DNA from: Paracoccus sp. R12_2
GTDB lineage: Bacteria; Pseudomonadota; Alphaproteobacteria; Rhodobacterales; Rhodobacteraceae
Length of the DNA stretch: 64,000 nucleotides
NCBI RefSeq assembly: GCF_017744015.1
Contig: NZ_JAGHRA010000009.1
Location: 62,001 to 126,000, forward strand
Direction of reading: 5' to 3'
The notes beneath the pieces are model-generated. The model was given only the letters and a program-made list of their open reading frames with translations. It was not told the origin of the DNA and ran no database searches. This document shows positions 9,309 through 19,037 of this stretch, piece by piece. The position numbers and the translations under genes were made by a program. Within the stretch, counting starts at the first letter, position 1. Each line of letters starts with the position of its first letter.

Positions 9309-10472
9309 ATGAAGATCATCGTTCTGGGCGGAGACGGTTTCTGCGGTTGGCCCACCGCCCTGCATCTGTCCGCCAGAGGCCACGATGTGATCGTCGTGGA
9401 CAATCTGTCCCGACGCAAGATCGACGTCGAACTGGAGGTCAGCAGCCTGACCCCGATCCGCCCCCTGGGCGAGCGTGTGCGCGCGTGGAACGACCTGACC
9501 AATCACGCCATCCGGGTCGAGAATTTTACCGTGGGCGAACATTACCATCGCCTGCTGACCCTGCTGCGCGAGGAACGGCCCGACGCAGTGATCCATTTCG
9601 CCGAACAGCGCGCCGCGCCCTATTCGATGAAGTCCAGTTGGCACAAGCGCTATACCGTCAGCAACAACCTCAACGCCACCAACGACGTGCTGGCGGCGAT
9701 CGTCGAAAGTGGCCAGGACATTCACCTGGTCCACCTTGGCACGATGGGCGTCTATGGCTACGGCACCGCGGGCATGAAGATCCCCGAAGGCTATCTGGAT
9801 GTCCTGGTCGAGACCGAGAACGGCCCCCATCGGCAAGAGATCCTGTATCCCGCCAATCCGGGCAGCATCTACCACATGACCAAGACCCAGGATCAGCTGT
9901 TCTTCTTCTACTACAACAAGAATGACGGGGTGCGGATCACCGACCTGCATCAGGGCATCGTCTGGGGCACGCAGACCGAGGAAACCCGGATGGACCCGCG
10001 GCTGATCAATCGCTTCGACTACGACGGCGATTACGGAACGGTCCTGAACCGTTTCCTGATGCAGGCGGCGATCGGCTATCCGCTGACCGTGCACGGCACC
10101 GGCGGGCAGACCCGCGCCTTCATCCACATCCAGGATACCTGTCGCTGCATCGAGCTTGCGCTGACCAACCCGCCCGCGCGGGGCGACCGGGTGAATATCC
10201 TGAACCAGATGACCGAGACGCACCGGGTCCGCGATCTTGCGAAAATGATCGCCGACCAGACCGGGGTCGAGGTCGCGTTCCTGAAGAATCCGCGCAACGA
10301 GGCTGACGAGAACGATCTGCACGTCGCCAACGACCGCTTCCTGGGGCTGGGGCTTGACCCCATCAAGCTGCAGGACGGCCTGCTTGCCGAGGTGCAGGAG
10401 ATCGCGCGCAAATACGCCGACCGCTGCGACCGCGACAAGATCCCCTGCATCTCGCAATGGCGGGCCGGCTGA
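9309..10472 (+). CDS. sqdB: UDP-sulfoquinovose synthase SqdB
   Basis: NAD-dependent short-chain dehydrogenase/epimerase that makes UDP-sulfoquinovose from UDP-glucose and sulfite, the head-group donor for sulfoquinovosyl diacylglycerol. It has 387 residues. The Rossmann motif is GGDGFCGWP (residues 7-15). The catalytic Thr145 is in [10 protein letters not shown], and Tyr188 and Lys192 are in the YxxxK of IYHMTK. Further SqdB hallmarks are [11 protein letters not shown] and [12 protein letters not shown]. It reads in the same direction as the kpsE- and kpsT-like genes. The other Rhodobacter sulfolipid genes (sqdD, sqdC) are not in the window. Confidence 0.95.
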   Translation: MKIIVLGGDGFCGWPTALHLSARGHDVIVVDNLSRRKIDVELEVSSLTPIRPLGERVRAWNDLTNHAIRVENFTVGEHYHRLLTLLREERPDAVIHFAEQRAAPYSMKSSWHKRYTVSNNLNATNDVLAAIVESGQDIHLVHLGTMGVYGYGTAGMKIPEGYLDVLVETENGPHRQEILYPANPGSIYHMTKTQDQLFFFYYNKNDGVRITDLHQGIVWGTQTEETRMDPRLINRFDYDGDYGTVLNRFLMQAAIGYPLTVHGTGGQTRAFIHIQDTCRCIELALTNPPARGDRVNILNQMTETHRVRDLAKMIADQTGVEVAFLKNPRNEADENDLHVANDRFLGLGLDPIKLQDGLLAEVQEIARKYADRCDRDKIPCISQWRAG

Positions 10473-10606
10473 CGCGCGGTCCAAACAGGAAACGGCGGAA
10501 TTCGGACCGTCCGATGGAACAGGCTCGGTACTCGGAATGCTGTCAGGCGATGGGTGCCTGATCACAGCCGGACATCCATGGCCTGAAGCAGGGGAATGGC
10601 GAGACA

Positions 10607-10638
10607 GCCCCGGCCGGGGCACGCATCATCACGCGTGA
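10607..10638. other. Two palindromes between convergent genes
   Basis: GCCCCGGCCGGGGC (10607-10620) and TCACGCGTGA (10629-10638) are perfect palindromes. They lie in the 186-base gap between sqdB (plus) and the metallo-hydrolase gene (minus). The first could fold into a 5-bp stem with a GGCC loop and act as a bidirectional transcript end, but no T tract follows. Nothing else is recognisable in this gap. Confidence 0.3.
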
Positions 10639-10658
10639 CCGAACGGCTTGCTTGACCT

Positions 10659-11549
10659 TCAATCCGAAAGCGGCTGCGGGTCCAGCACCATCACCGTGGG
10701 TTGTCGGGGCAGGCTGGACAGCGACATCGTCAATTCGCTGCCGCCCACCCGCTGGATCAGGAACTGATCCGACATTCCGGTCAGAAACGCCTCGAGCCGC
10801 GAGGGGCCGAACCAGTGCATCGGGATGACGACCGAACTGCGCAGCCGTGCGACGACGCGCATCATCGCGTTCAGATCCATCGTATAGCTGCCATCGACCG
10901 GCACCATCAGCACATCGACCCGCCCCAGCGCCGCATATTGCGCGTCGCTGAGTTCCTGATGCAGATGGCCCAGATGCGCGATGCACAGATTCGCCGTCTC
11001 GAACACGAAGATCGAGTTCGCGTTTTCCTCGACCGTGCCCCAACTGCGGATATCAGAGGTCACATTGCGGATCAGCACCTCGCCCAGTTCCAGATGATGA
11101 TCGGCGGCGACGCCGAAGCTGTCCTCGGACCAGCCGCGCAACACATGCGGGATATCCTCGACCAGGTCGGTCCAGTGCGAGGAATGGGCACGGTTCATCG
11201 TCACCACATCCGGGCGAAACCCGGTCATCCCCAGATTGCCGTTATAGTCGGTGACAATCGACACGCCGTCCTCGGTGCGGATCAGGAACATCGAATGCCC
11301 GACATAATGGATGCGGACCGCGCCTTCCGGCGCGGGATCGGTCCATGCCGCCCGGTGCAGATATTCGATCCCCGGCGCGGCATCGGCGATCGCGATGCAG
11401 TGGCTGAACCGGCGCGACTGCTGCGCGTCGGCCGGCCCTGCGGCAACCAGCGCCAGTCCCATCAGAACCACGGCGGAAAAGACGGTCCTGAATGTCATCG
11501 CGAAATGCTGGCCCATAGAGAACAGCATAGCTTCGACAGCAGTTTTCAC
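10659..11549 (-). CDS. Exported metallo-beta-lactamase-fold hydrolase
   Basis: Predicted periplasmic protein of the UlaG-like metallo-beta-lactamase superfamily. It has a hydrophobic signal segment (SAVVLMGLALVAAGPADAQQ) and then a domain with IHYVGHSMFLIRT, a short strand signature of this fold, followed by VTDYNG, NRAHSSHW, IAHLGHLHQ and IPMHWFG, which supply the likely metal ligands. The first His cluster is NRAHSSHW rather than a canonical HxHxDH, so activity is uncertain. The GTG at 11549 is chosen because AGG lies 6 bases upstream; an ATG at 11498 that starts directly at the signal peptide is the alternative. Substrate unknown. Confidence 0.7.
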   Translation of the reverse strand: MKTAVEAMLFSMGQHFAMTFRTVFSAVVLMGLALVAAGPADAQQSRRFSHCIAIADAAPGIEYLHRAAWTDPAPEGAVRIHYVGHSMFLIRTEDGVSIVTDYNGNLGMTGFRPDVVTMNRAHSSHWTDLVEDIPHVLRGWSEDSFGVAADHHLELGEVLIRNVTSDIRSWGTVEENANSIFVFETANLCIAHLGHLHQELSDAQYAALGRVDVLMVPVDGSYTMDLNAMMRVVARLRSSVVIPMHWFGPSRLEAFLTGMSDQFLIQRVGGSELTMSLSSLPRQPTVMVLDPQPLSD

Positions 11550-11580
11550 CCAAAGCCTGCCGCGTCACTTTCGCGTGACG

Positions 11581-11595
11581 GGCAGGATGCCTGCC
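11581..11595 (-). terminator. Hairpin after the CoA-transferase gene
   Basis: GGCAGG (11581-11586) and CCTGCC (11590-11595) form a perfect 6-bp stem with a 3-base loop directly at the TAG stop. A second imperfect hairpin (CGTCAC/GTGACG, 11563-11580) follows on the minus strand. No T tract is present, and the same GGCAGG may serve as ribosome-binding site for the next gene. Confidence 0.35.
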
Positions 11596-13520
11596 TAATT
11601 GTCGCGCAGTGCAGCGCGTGCCGCCGCCTCGCTGTCATAGATGGTCGAATGTCGGCACGCCTGCAACGTCTCGCCCAGGCGACGGCGCAGGAACGCGCTT
11701 GAGGAATAGCGCGTCACCCGGCCATACAGGCGTGTTTCCAGATCGCCGACCATCTCGGACCAGTCATGGGACACGCGGTCGTCGATGCGGGTCAGGTCAT
11801 AGTTGACGACGGCATCGACGCGGCGGCCCAGCCCGCCGATCTCGGCCTCGACGGCGCGGCGCACGGATGCCACGTCGTCGGCGTCCCTGATCGTCATGCG
11901 CGACAGGTTGATGAACAGCATGTCCCGGCCGGCGTCGAAATGGACCCGCCGGCCAAGCGGGATATCCAGCATCTGATCGCGCAACCCCATCGGCTGATCG
12001 CGGAAGATGCGCGGGTCCATCTGGGCGGGCCGGTCCATCAGCGGTGCAAAACCCATCAGCGGCAGGACATCGCGATCCGGGTCGATCCCGGGCGCGATCT
12101 CGGTCAGGCAAAGCCCGTCGGGATGCAACTCGAACACGCAGCGTTCGGTGACGAACATCACCGGCCGTTGCAGCTTGCGCGCCCGGCTGCCCGAAAAGGT
12201 GATCTGCTGGACCGTCTCGATGAATTTCCGCGCCCGTCCCTCGGTTCGGATCGTCAGACGCCCGTCACCGATCGCGATGTCCAGCCCGCCTGCGGTAAAG
12301 GTGCCCGCGAAGACCAGCCGTCGCGCGTTCTGGCTGATATTGATGAAGCCGCCAGCCCCGGCCAGCCGGGCTCCGAACCGGCTGACATTGACGTTGCCGT
12401 GACGGTCGGCCTCGGCCATGCCCAGGCAGGCCATGTCCAGCCCGCCGCCGTCATAGAAGTCGAATTGCTGGTTCTGGGCGATGATCGCCTCGGTGTTGAT
12501 CGCCGCGCCGAAGTCCAACCCCGACGCGGGTTGGCCGCCGATCACACCGGGTTCGGCGGTCAGCGTCACGTGGTCCAGCAAGCCTTCCTCGGCGGCGACC
12601 GAGGCGACGCCTTCTGGCATGCCGATGCCCAGATTGACGACCCCGCCGATGGGCAGTTCGAACGCACAGCGCCGCGCGATCACCTTGCGGATGTCCAGCG
12701 GCAAGGGCGTGGTCCCGTCCTGCGGCGCGCGAAACCTGCCGGTGAAGTAACGGTTATACTGCGTGGCATAGGTCTGCGGGTGCAGTTCGGGCGGCGCCAC
12801 GACCACGGCATCGACCAGCGCGCCGGGAATGACGACATCGCGCGCGCACAGACTGCCGCCCGCGACGATCTGGTCAACCTGCACGATGACCACGCCGCCC
12901 GAATTCCGCGCCGCCATCGCCTGCGCCAGATTGTCCAGGATCAGGGCCTCGCGTTCCATCGTGACATTGCCGCGTTCGTCCGCGGTCGAGCCGCGCAGCA
13001 GCGCGACATGAATCGGCATCGCGCGATAGAACAGACGTTCGGTCCCATCGATCGTCATCAACTGGACCAGTTCGTCGGTCGCGGCGTCGCTGATCCTGCC
13101 CCCGCCAAGCCGCGGGTCCACGAACGTTTCCAGCCCGACATGGGTCAGCGTTCCCGGCTTGCCCGCGGCGATATCGCGATACAGATGGCTGATGACGCCT
13201 TGCGGAAAATTCCAGCCGGCGATCTCGCCCCGCACCGCGCGCGCGCCAAGGGCGGGGATCAGACCCCAGTGACCGCCGATGACGCGGGCGACCAGGCCGG
13301 GCGCGCAAAGCCGGTCCAGCCCGCGCCCCTTGCCATCGCCCTGCCCCGCCGCGAAGATCAGTGTCAGATCGCGTGGCTCGCCTGCGGCCTCGAATCGATC
13401 AGCCACCGCCTTCAGCAACCCGTCCGGCACCCCGGCACCGACAAAGCCCGACGTCGTCACCGTATCGCCCGAATGGATCAGGGCGGCGGCATCGCGGGGC
13501 GAAACGACCTTGTTCGGCAT
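11595..13520 (-). CDS. Fused alpha/beta acyl-CoA:acetate CoA-transferase with extra C-terminal domain
   Basis: Class I CoA-transferase of the Pct/YdiF kind, with both CoA-transferase halves in one chain (about residues 1-270 and 275-520). Such enzymes move CoA between acetate and short acyl-CoAs through a glutamyl-CoA thioester. The likely catalytic residue is Glu323 in TAEPGVIGG. The first half has the SGFVGAGVP glycine loop. At 641 residues the protein is about 115 longer than Pct or YdiF. Residues 525-641 (around FDAGRDMLFINLSRMTI and VNYDLTRIDDRV) form an extra alpha/beta-looking domain I cannot name. It stands alone on the minus strand, so the physiological acyl group is not shown. Confidence 0.82.
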   Translation of the reverse strand: MPNKVVSPRDAAALIHSGDTVTTSGFVGAGVPDGLLKAVADRFEAAGEPRDLTLIFAAGQGDGKGRGLDRLCAPGLVARVIGGHWGLIPALGARAVRGEIAGWNFPQGVISHLYRDIAAGKPGTLTHVGLETFVDPRLGGGRISDAATDELVQLMTIDGTERLFYRAMPIHVALLRGSTADERGNVTMEREALILDNLAQAMAARNSGGVVIVQVDQIVAGGSLCARDVVIPGALVDAVVVAPPELHPQTYATQYNRYFTGRFRAPQDGTTPLPLDIRKVIARRCAFELPIGGVVNLGIGMPEGVASVAAEEGLLDHVTLTAEPGVIGGQPASGLDFGAAINTEAIIAQNQQFDFYDGGGLDMACLGMAEADRHGNVNVSRFGARLAGAGGFINISQNARRLVFAGTFTAGGLDIAIGDGRLTIRTEGRARKFIETVQQITFSGSRARKLQRPVMFVTERCVFELHPDGLCLTEIAPGIDPDRDVLPLMGFAPLMDRPAQMDPRIFRDQPMGLRDQMLDIPLGRRVHFDAGRDMLFINLSRMTIRDADDVASVRRAVEAEIGGLGRRVDAVVNYDLTRIDDRVSHDWSEMVGDLETRLYGRVTRYSSSAFLRRRLGETLQACRHSTIYDSEAAARAALRDN

Positions 13521-13624
13521 GGCGTCCTCGGATCAGCGGATCGGACCAGCTTAGCCCGGACCGATCCACGTTCAAGCCACGCCATCACGCGCCGATCACA
13601 TCCGACGCATTTCCGGCGGCCGAT

Positions 13625-14008
13625 CTACTGGATGCGAACCCAGGTCTGGCTTTTGCAAAATAGCCCGCCCGCGACGCAGCCCGACAGGCTCATCCGGTCG
13701 CCGGCAACGCTGGCCTTGCCCTGATAGACCTTGTTGTTGGCGGGTCGCCAGACCTTGCCTTCATAGTTCCCGCCACCCTGCGCGGCCATGTCGATCACGA
13801 TCTGACGGCCGATATTGGGGGATTTGTATTCGCTCTTGTCCTTGAAGGTCCGGCTTATCATGCCGCAGAACGCGGATCCGCAGGGCGCAATGGTGACATG
13901 GGCGAACGCCCCCTCATCCGGCTGGGTCTGCCAGACGCCCTCGATGGGATCGGCGCCCGCAGCGGTGGCGGCAAGCAGAAAGGCGGTGGCGGCAGCAAGC
14001 AACTTCAT
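13625..14008 (-). CDS. Secreted DUF2147 family protein
   Basis: Small exported protein of 127 residues with a clear signal peptide (MKLLAAATAFLLAATAAGADP). The mature domain begins IEGVWQTQPDEG and has the DUF2147 features GVW at the start, a CG-rich turn (APCGSAFCGMI) and a final SGCVAGGLFCKSQTW segment, giving four Cys that could form two disulfides. The family is a lipocalin-like beta-barrel of unknown role. AGGAGG sits 7 bases before the ATG at 14008, fixing the start; a longer frame upstream is not needed. It is divergent from hisA, with 139 bases between the starts. Confidence 0.88.
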   Translation of the reverse strand: MKLLAAATAFLLAATAAGADPIEGVWQTQPDEGAFAHVTIAPCGSAFCGMISRTFKDKSEYKSPNIGRQIVIDMAAQGGGNYEGKVWRPANNKVYQGKASVAGDRMSLSGCVAGGLFCKSQTWVRIQ

Positions 14009-14147
14009 GATCAGTCCTCCTCGGGATACCTCGCCCGAATCCTGACTGCAGCGCCGCGTTCCGGCAAGCCTGACGTGAGGTCGCGCCCTTCCCCTTGGCT
14101 GTGGGACATGCCAAAGAAGGCGCGTTCTGACGACCGAAAGCGAAAAC

Positions 14148-14885
14148 ATGATCCTCTATCCCGCCATCGACCTGAAAGACGGCAACTGCGTGCGCCTGCT
14201 GCGCGGCGACATGGAAGCGGCGACCGTCTTCGGCAGCGATCCGGCCGCCCAGGCCCGCGCCTTCCAGGATGCAGGCGCAGAATGGCTGCACCTGGTCGAT
14301 CTGAACGGCGCGTTCGAGGGAAAGCCGGTCAATGCCGCTGCGGTCGAGGCGATTCTGGATGCCATCGACATCCCCGCGCAGCTTGGCGGCGGGATTCGCG
14401 ACATCGCAACCATCGAGGCCTGGCTGTCGCGCGGACTGCGCCGGGTCATTCTGGGCACCGTCGCGGTCGAAGACCCCGATCTGGTGCGCGAGGCGGCGGA
14501 TGCGTTTCCCGGTCGGATCGCGGTCGGGATCGACGCCCGCAATGGCAAGGTGGCGACGCGCGGATGGGCGACCGAGACGACGATCACCGCAACCGATCTG
14601 GCCCGCCGGTTCGAAGACGCGGGCGTCGCCGCGATCATCTACACCGATATCGACCGTGACGGTGCCATGCAGGGGCCGAACATCCCGGCGACCGAGGCGC
14701 TGGCGCGCGCGGTCAGCATTCCGGTGATCGCCTCGGGCGGGGTGTCGTCAATGGATGATCTTCAGGCGCTGGCGCGGACCCGGGTAATCGCGGGGGCGAT
14801 TTCGGGCCGGGCACTGTATGATGGCGCGCTGGATCTGTCGCAGGCGCTGACCGCGCTGCGACACGACGGTGCCGGATCGGCCTAG
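14148..14885 (+). CDS. hisA: HisA, ProFAR isomerase
   Basis: Cytoplasmic TIM-barrel isomerase of histidine biosynthesis that converts ProFAR to PRFAR. It has 245 residues. The two catalytic Asp residues are Asp8 (PAIDLKDG) and Asp129 (VGIDARNG), and the phosphate-binding loops are LGGGIRD and ASGGVSS. It is followed by an opposing small ORF and then hisF and hisE in the same direction. hisH and hisB are not adjacent in this window. Confidence 0.96.
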   Translation: MILYPAIDLKDGNCVRLLRGDMEAATVFGSDPAAQARAFQDAGAEWLHLVDLNGAFEGKPVNAAAVEAILDAIDIPAQLGGGIRDIATIEAWLSRGLRRVILGTVAVEDPDLVREAADAFPGRIAVGIDARNGKVATRGWATETTITATDLARRFEDAGVAAIIYTDIDRDGAMQGPNIPATEALARAVSIPVIASGGVSSMDDLQALARTRVIAGAISGRALYDGALDLSQALTALRHDGAGSA

Positions 14886-15142
14886 CCCGGCACACCCAGC
14901 CCGACCGGGGCATTCAGCCAGCCGCGGGCATTCGGCCCGCGCGACCGACGCGGCGCGGACTTGGGGTCGGACTTTATTGCGGCGAAGCTGTCAAGGCCGC
15001 TGGCCAGCGCATCCGCGCCTGCGCTGATGGCATCAGCCCGGTTTGCGCGCGCGGGCGCGGCGGTCAATGCACCCAGACCGTCGGCAAGATATTCGATCCC
15101 TGCGGCGGTGGCGTTATTCGATGCGTCGCGCATATTCATCAT
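14882..15142 (-). CDS. Small hypothetical protein between hisA and hisF
   Basis: An opposing frame of up to 86 residues fills the space between hisA and hisF. Its TAG overlaps the hisA stop codon. AAAGG lies just before the first of three closely spaced in-frame ATG codons (15142, 15139, 15133), so a start is plausible but its exact position is unclear. The N-terminal half is Ala-rich and probably helical ([29 protein letters not shown]) and the C-terminal third is basic and Pro/Gly-rich. I recognise no family. It could be a real small gene or a chance frame. Confidence 0.45.
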   Translation of the reverse strand: MMNMRDASNNATAAGIEYLADGLGALTAAPARANRADAISAGADALASGLDSFAAIKSDPKSAPRRSRGPNARGWLNAPVGLGVPG

Positions 15143-15340
15143 CCTTTACATCAGGACCCGGCTGGTCTGTCTCTTATGTGCCCTATATGGCCGGGCGCGA
15201 CGGGCGGACCAGCCCCGGATCGTGCAAGGTCGCTATGCCCGGCACGCATCGCTGCGCCGCCCGGCGCCTCATCACGGCTCTGGTCGGCGAGGAATTTTCG
15301 AACTAGAACCGGCGCGACCGCAGCAAGGGCAACCAGACGC

Positions 15341-16102
15341 ATGCTGAAAACCCGGATCATCCCGTGCCTGGACGTGGCGGACGGCCGCGTCGTGAAAGGC
15401 GTGAATTTCGTCGATCTGATCGACGCCGGCGACCCCGTCGAGGCGGCAAGGGCCTATGACGCCGCCGGCGCGGACGAAATCTGCTTTCTGGACATTCACG
15501 CCACCCATGAGAACCGTGGCACGATGTTCGATCTGGTCACCCGCACCGCCGAACAGTGTTTCGTGCCGCTGACGGTGGGCGGCGGCGTACGCACCCACCA
15601 CGATGTCCGCGCCCTGCTGCTGGCCGGCGCCGACAAGGTCAGCTTCAATTCGGCCGCCGTCGCCGATCCGGATGTCGTGGCCGCCGCCGCCGACCGCTTC
15701 GGCAGCCAGTGCATCGTCTGCGCGATCGACGCCAAGACCGTCGCCGACGGCCGGTGGGAGATCTTCACCCATGGCGGACGCAAGCCGACCGGCATCGACG
15801 CCGTCGAATTCGCCCGAACGGTGGCGGCGAAGGGCGCGGGCGAAATCCTGCTGACCAGCATGGACCGCGACGGCACACGCGCGGGGTTCAACCTGCCGCT
15901 GACGCGCGCCATCGCGGATGCCGTGAACGTGCCGGTCATCGCCTCGGGCGGGGTCGGCACGCTGGATCACCTGGTCGAGGGCGTGACCGAAGGCCATGCC
16001 AGCGCCGTGCTGGCCGCCTCGATCTTCCATTTCGGCACCTTCACCATCGCCGAGGCCAAGGCCCACATGGCCGCCGCCGGCATCCCGATGAGGCTGACAT
16101 GA
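15341..16102 (+). CDS. hisF: HisF, imidazole glycerol phosphate synthase cyclase subunit
   Basis: TIM-barrel cyclase that, with ammonia from HisH, turns PRFAR into imidazole glycerol phosphate and AICAR. It has 253 residues, the normal size. The catalytic pair is Asp11 (IPCLDVADG) and Asp130 (CAIDAKTV), and the glycine loops are VGGGVRT and ASGGVGT. I start at [11 protein letters not shown], the conserved HisF N-terminus; a longer frame upstream is spurious. Its stop overlaps the hisE start (ATGA). Confidence 0.97.
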   Translation: MLKTRIIPCLDVADGRVVKGVNFVDLIDAGDPVEAARAYDAAGADEICFLDIHATHENRGTMFDLVTRTAEQCFVPLTVGGGVRTHHDVRALLLAGADKVSFNSAAVADPDVVAAAADRFGSQCIVCAIDAKTVADGRWEIFTHGGRKPTGIDAVEFARTVAAKGAGEILLTSMDRDGTRAGFNLPLTRAIADAVNVPVIASGGVGTLDHLVEGVTEGHASAVLAASIFHFGTFTIAEAKAHMAAAGIPMRLT

Positions 16103-16410
16103 CCGCCCTGCAACGCCTGTCAGACACGATTGCGGCCCGCAGGACCGCCGATCCCGACGGCAGCTGGACCGCGAAGCTGCTGGCAACCGGCCCCGAAAAA
16201 TGCGCCGAGAAGTTCGGCGAGGAATCGATCGAGGCAATCATCGAAGCCGTCAGGGGCGATCGTCAGCGCCTGACCTCGGAAGCCGCCGACGTGCTGTATC
16301 ACCTGCTGGTCATGCTGGCCGCCCGCGACCTGACGCTTGCCGATGTCGAGGCAGAGCTTGCGCGGCGGGAAGGCGTTTCGGGGATCACCGAGAAGGCGGC
16401 AAGAAAGTAG
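16099..16410 (+). CDS. hisE: HisE, phosphoribosyl-ATP pyrophosphatase
   Basis: All-alpha NTP pyrophosphatase (MazG-like fold) that hydrolyses phosphoribosyl-ATP to phosphoribosyl-AMP, the second step of histidine synthesis. It has 103 residues and is a stand-alone HisE, not fused to HisI. The metal-binding helices contain [14 protein letters not shown] and [13 protein letters not shown]. It is translationally coupled to hisF. Confidence 0.95.
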   Translation: MTALQRLSDTIAARRTADPDGSWTAKLLATGPEKCAEKFGEESIEAIIEAVRGDRQRLTSEAADVLYHLLVMLAARDLTLADVEAELARREGVSGITEKAARK

Positions 16411-16527
16411 CCGGGGCGAATCCTCTCTGACGCGAATCCCTTCCCCTTGACCACTTTCCGGGGCTATAAGCGACCGAACCGCCGCGAATGCGACAAATGG
16501 CGGCACCAGAACACGGCAGAGGACGGC

Positions 16528-17043
16528 ATGAGCAACGATTCCGACAACGGCACGCATCACGAAGGCGACGTGGCCTTCATCCAGTCGCTGGCCGAATTGC
16601 TGAACGCCAGCGAGTTGAGCGAGATCTCGGTCAAGCGCGAATACGGCGAACACGACCGGCTGACCGTCAGCCTGTCGAAGCACGGCAAGCAGGTCACCTA
16701 TGCAAGCGCACCCGCCGCGGCACCCGCACCCGCCGCAGCACCGCACCCCGCTTCCGCAGCCTCATCCACCCCGGCCCCCGCCGGCGTCAGCGAAGATCCG
16801 GCCAGCCTGCCCGGCGCGGTCACATCGCCGATGGTCGGCACGGCCTATCTGTCGCCCGAACCCGGCGCGGCAGCCTTCGTCCAGATCGGTCAGAGCGTGG
16901 CCGAGGGCGAGACGTTGATGATCGTCGAGGCGATGAAGACCATGAACCACATCCCCTCGCCGCGCGCGGGCACCGTCAAGCGGATCCTGGTCGATGACGG
17001 CAGCCCGGTCGAGTTCGGCGCCCCCCTGATGGTCGTCGAGTGA
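16528..17043 (+). CDS. accB: AccB, biotin carboxyl carrier protein of acetyl-CoA carboxylase
   Basis: Carries the biotin that AccC carboxylates and AccAD uses to make malonyl-CoA for fatty acid synthesis. The C-terminal biotinyl domain spans about residues 95-171, with the biotin on Lys137 in the EAMKTMNHI motif. Residues 60-90 are an Ala/Pro linker, and the N-terminal 55 residues are the oligomerisation region. The start at 16528 has AGAGGA 5 bases upstream. accC follows after 7 bases, as in most bacteria. Confidence 0.96.
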   Translation: MSNDSDNGTHHEGDVAFIQSLAELLNASELSEISVKREYGEHDRLTVSLSKHGKQVTYASAPAAAPAPAAAPHPASAASSTPAPAGVSEDPASLPGAVTSPMVGTAYLSPEPGAAAFVQIGQSVAEGETLMIVEAMKTMNHIPSPRAGTVKRILVDDGSPVEFGAPLMVVE

Positions 17044-17050
17044 GGGCCTG

Positions 17051-18397
17051 ATGTTCGACAAGATCCTGATCGCCAACCGGGGCGAGATCGCCCTGCGCGT
17101 GATCCGCGCCTGCCGCGAAATGGGCATCGCCTCGGTCGCGGTCCATTCCACGGCAGACGCGGACGCGATGCATGTGCGCATGGCCGACGAATCCGTGTGC
17201 ATCGGCCCCGCCCCATCTTCGGCCAGCTATCTCTCGATGCCCGCGATCATCTCGGCCTGCGAGATCACCGGCGCGCAGGCCATCCATCCCGGCTATGGTT
17301 TCCTGTCCGAGAACGCCGCCTTTGTGCAGATGGTCGAGGATCACGACCTGACCTTCATCGGTCCGCGTGCCGAACATATCCGCATCATGGGCGACAAGAT
17401 CACCGCCAAGGACACCATGAAAGCGCTTGGCGTGCCCTGCGTACCGGGCAGCGATGGCGGCGTCGATGACATGGACACCGCCAAGACGGTCGCGGCGCAG
17501 ATCGGCTATCCGGTGATCATCAAGGCCACCGCCGGCGGCGGCGGGCGCGGCATGAAGGTGGCGCAGGACGAAAAGGGCCTCGAGTCCGCGTTCCGCACCG
17601 CCCGCGCCGAGGCCAAGGCCGCATTCGGTAACCCCGATGTCTATATCGAGAAATATCTTCAAAGGCCGCGCCATATCGAAATCCAGGTGTTCGGCGACGG
17701 CAAGGGCCGCGCGGTGCATCTGGGCGAACGGGACTGTTCGCTGCAGCGCCGCCACCAAAAGGTTCTGGAAGAGGCCCCCGGCCCCGCGATCACCGACGAA
17801 CAACGCGCGCGGATCGGCAAGGTCTGCGCCGACGCGGTCGCCAAGATCGGCTATGCCGGCGCCGGCACGATCGAATTCCTGTTCGAGGACGGAGAGTTCT
17901 ATTTCATCGAGATGAACACCCGCCTGCAGGTCGAACATCCGGTCACCGAAGCCATTTTCGGTGTCGATCTGGTCCGCCAGCAGATCCGTGTCGCGGCGGG
18001 CGAGGAAATGGAGTTCGAACAGGACAGCCTGTCGATCCGCGGCCACGCCATCGAAGTCCGCATCAATGCCGAGAAACTGCCCGCCTTCAGCCCCTGTCCG
18101 GGCAAGATCACGCAGTATCATGCACCGGGCGGGCTGGGCGTGCGCGTGGATTCCGCCCTCTATCAGGGCTATTCCATCCCGCCCTATTACGACAGCCTGA
18201 TCGGCAAGCTGATCGTTCATGGCCGGGACCGGACCGAGGCCCTTGCCCGTCTTGACCGTGCCCTGGGCGAAATGATTGTGGACGGCGTCGACACGACGAT
18301 GCCGCTGTTCCGCGCCCTGCTGCAGGAACCCGACATCCAGTCCGGCGCCTATTCGATCCACTGGCTGGAACGCTGGCTGGAAAAGCAATTCGGCTGA
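17051..18397 (+). CDS. accC: AccC, biotin carboxylase
   Basis: ATP-grasp enzyme that carboxylates biotin on AccB using bicarbonate and ATP. It has 448 residues and begins [20 protein letters not shown]. The glycine-rich ATP loop is [11 protein letters not shown], the catalytic region has [16 protein letters not shown], and the HxGERDCSxQRR segment is intact. It differs from the larger LiuD protein in this window by lacking a fused biotin domain. Confidence 0.97.
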   Translation: MFDKILIANRGEIALRVIRACREMGIASVAVHSTADADAMHVRMADESVCIGPAPSSASYLSMPAIISACEITGAQAIHPGYGFLSENAAFVQMVEDHDLTFIGPRAEHIRIMGDKITAKDTMKALGVPCVPGSDGGVDDMDTAKTVAAQIGYPVIIKATAGGGGRGMKVAQDEKGLESAFRTARAEAKAAFGNPDVYIEKYLQRPRHIEIQVFGDGKGRAVHLGERDCSLQRRHQKVLEEAPGPAITDEQRARIGKVCADAVAKIGYAGAGTIEFLFEDGEFYFIEMNTRLQVEHPVTEAIFGVDLVRQQIRVAAGEEMEFEQDSLSIRGHAIEVRINAEKLPAFSPCPGKITQYHAPGGLGVRVDSALYQGYSIPPYYDSLIGKLIVHGRDRTEALARLDRALGEMIVDGVDTTMPLFRALLQEPDIQSGAYSIHWLERWLEKQFG

Positions 18398-18407
18398 CGC
18401 GGGCCGG

Positions 18408-19037
18408 ATGCTGACCGCCGCGCAACTGCTGTCGGGCTATGCGCGCGGGGTCTTTCCGATGGCCGAAAGCGCGGATGATCCACGTCTTTACTGGTTCGAT
18501 CCGCCGATGCGGGGCGTATTGCCGGTGGGCGGCGTTCATGCCTCGCGTTCGCTGCGACGCGAATTGCGTCGTGGCGGCTGGTCCGCGCATCCGGATGGCG
18601 ATTTCGACGCGATGGTGGCCGCCTGCGCGGCACGCGACGTGACCTGGATCAATGCGCCGCTGGTCCGGCTGTATCGCGACATCCACAGGGGCGGCCACGC
18701 CCATGCGCTGGAAGTCCGCTATGACGGTCAATTCGCGGGCGGCATCTTCGGCGTCACACTGGGCGGCGCGTTTTTCGGGGAATCGATGGTTTCGGCACGG
18801 ACCAACGGATCGAAGATGGCCCTGCTGTGGATGTCATCGCACCTGTCGCGTTGCGGGTTCAGCCTGTTCGACACCCAGTTCCTGACGCCGCATCTGGCAC
18901 GCATGGGCGGGATCGAAATACCCCGTGCCGTCTATCATCGAAGGCTGTCAGAGGCGCTGAGACATCGTGCGGATTTCAATGCCGCCCCGATCCTGAGCGA
19001 CCGTCAGCTTTGGCAGGAAATCACCCAGACGTCATAG
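18408..19037 (+). CDS. aat: Leucyl/phenylalanyl-tRNA-protein transferase Aat
   Basis: Adds Leu or Phe from aminoacyl-tRNA to proteins with N-terminal Lys or Arg, creating N-degrons for ClpS-ClpAP. It has 209 residues. Family hallmarks are GYARGVFPMAE, YWFDPPMRGVLP, GGIFGVTLGGAFFGESMVS and FDTQFLTPHLARMGG. The start lies 10 bases after accC. The last 34 bases overlap the opposing DUF2155 gene, so the transcripts are convergent. Confidence 0.94.
   Translation: MLTAAQLLSGYARGVFPMAESADDPRLYWFDPPMRGVLPVGGVHASRSLRRELRRGGWSAHPDGDFDAMVAACAARDVTWINAPLVRLYRDIHRGGHAHALEVRYDGQFAGGIFGVTLGGAFFGESMVSARTNGSKMALLWMSSHLSRCGFSLFDTQFLTPHLARMGGIEIPRAVYHRRLSEALRHRADFNAAPILSDRQLWQEITQTS

Noticed and set aside
15143..15340. 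Possible structured RNA before hisF
   Set aside because: A distant 8-bp complement (GGCTGGTC with GACCAGCC) is present, but the region lacks the conserved features of SRP RNA, 6S RNA or a riboswitch I know.
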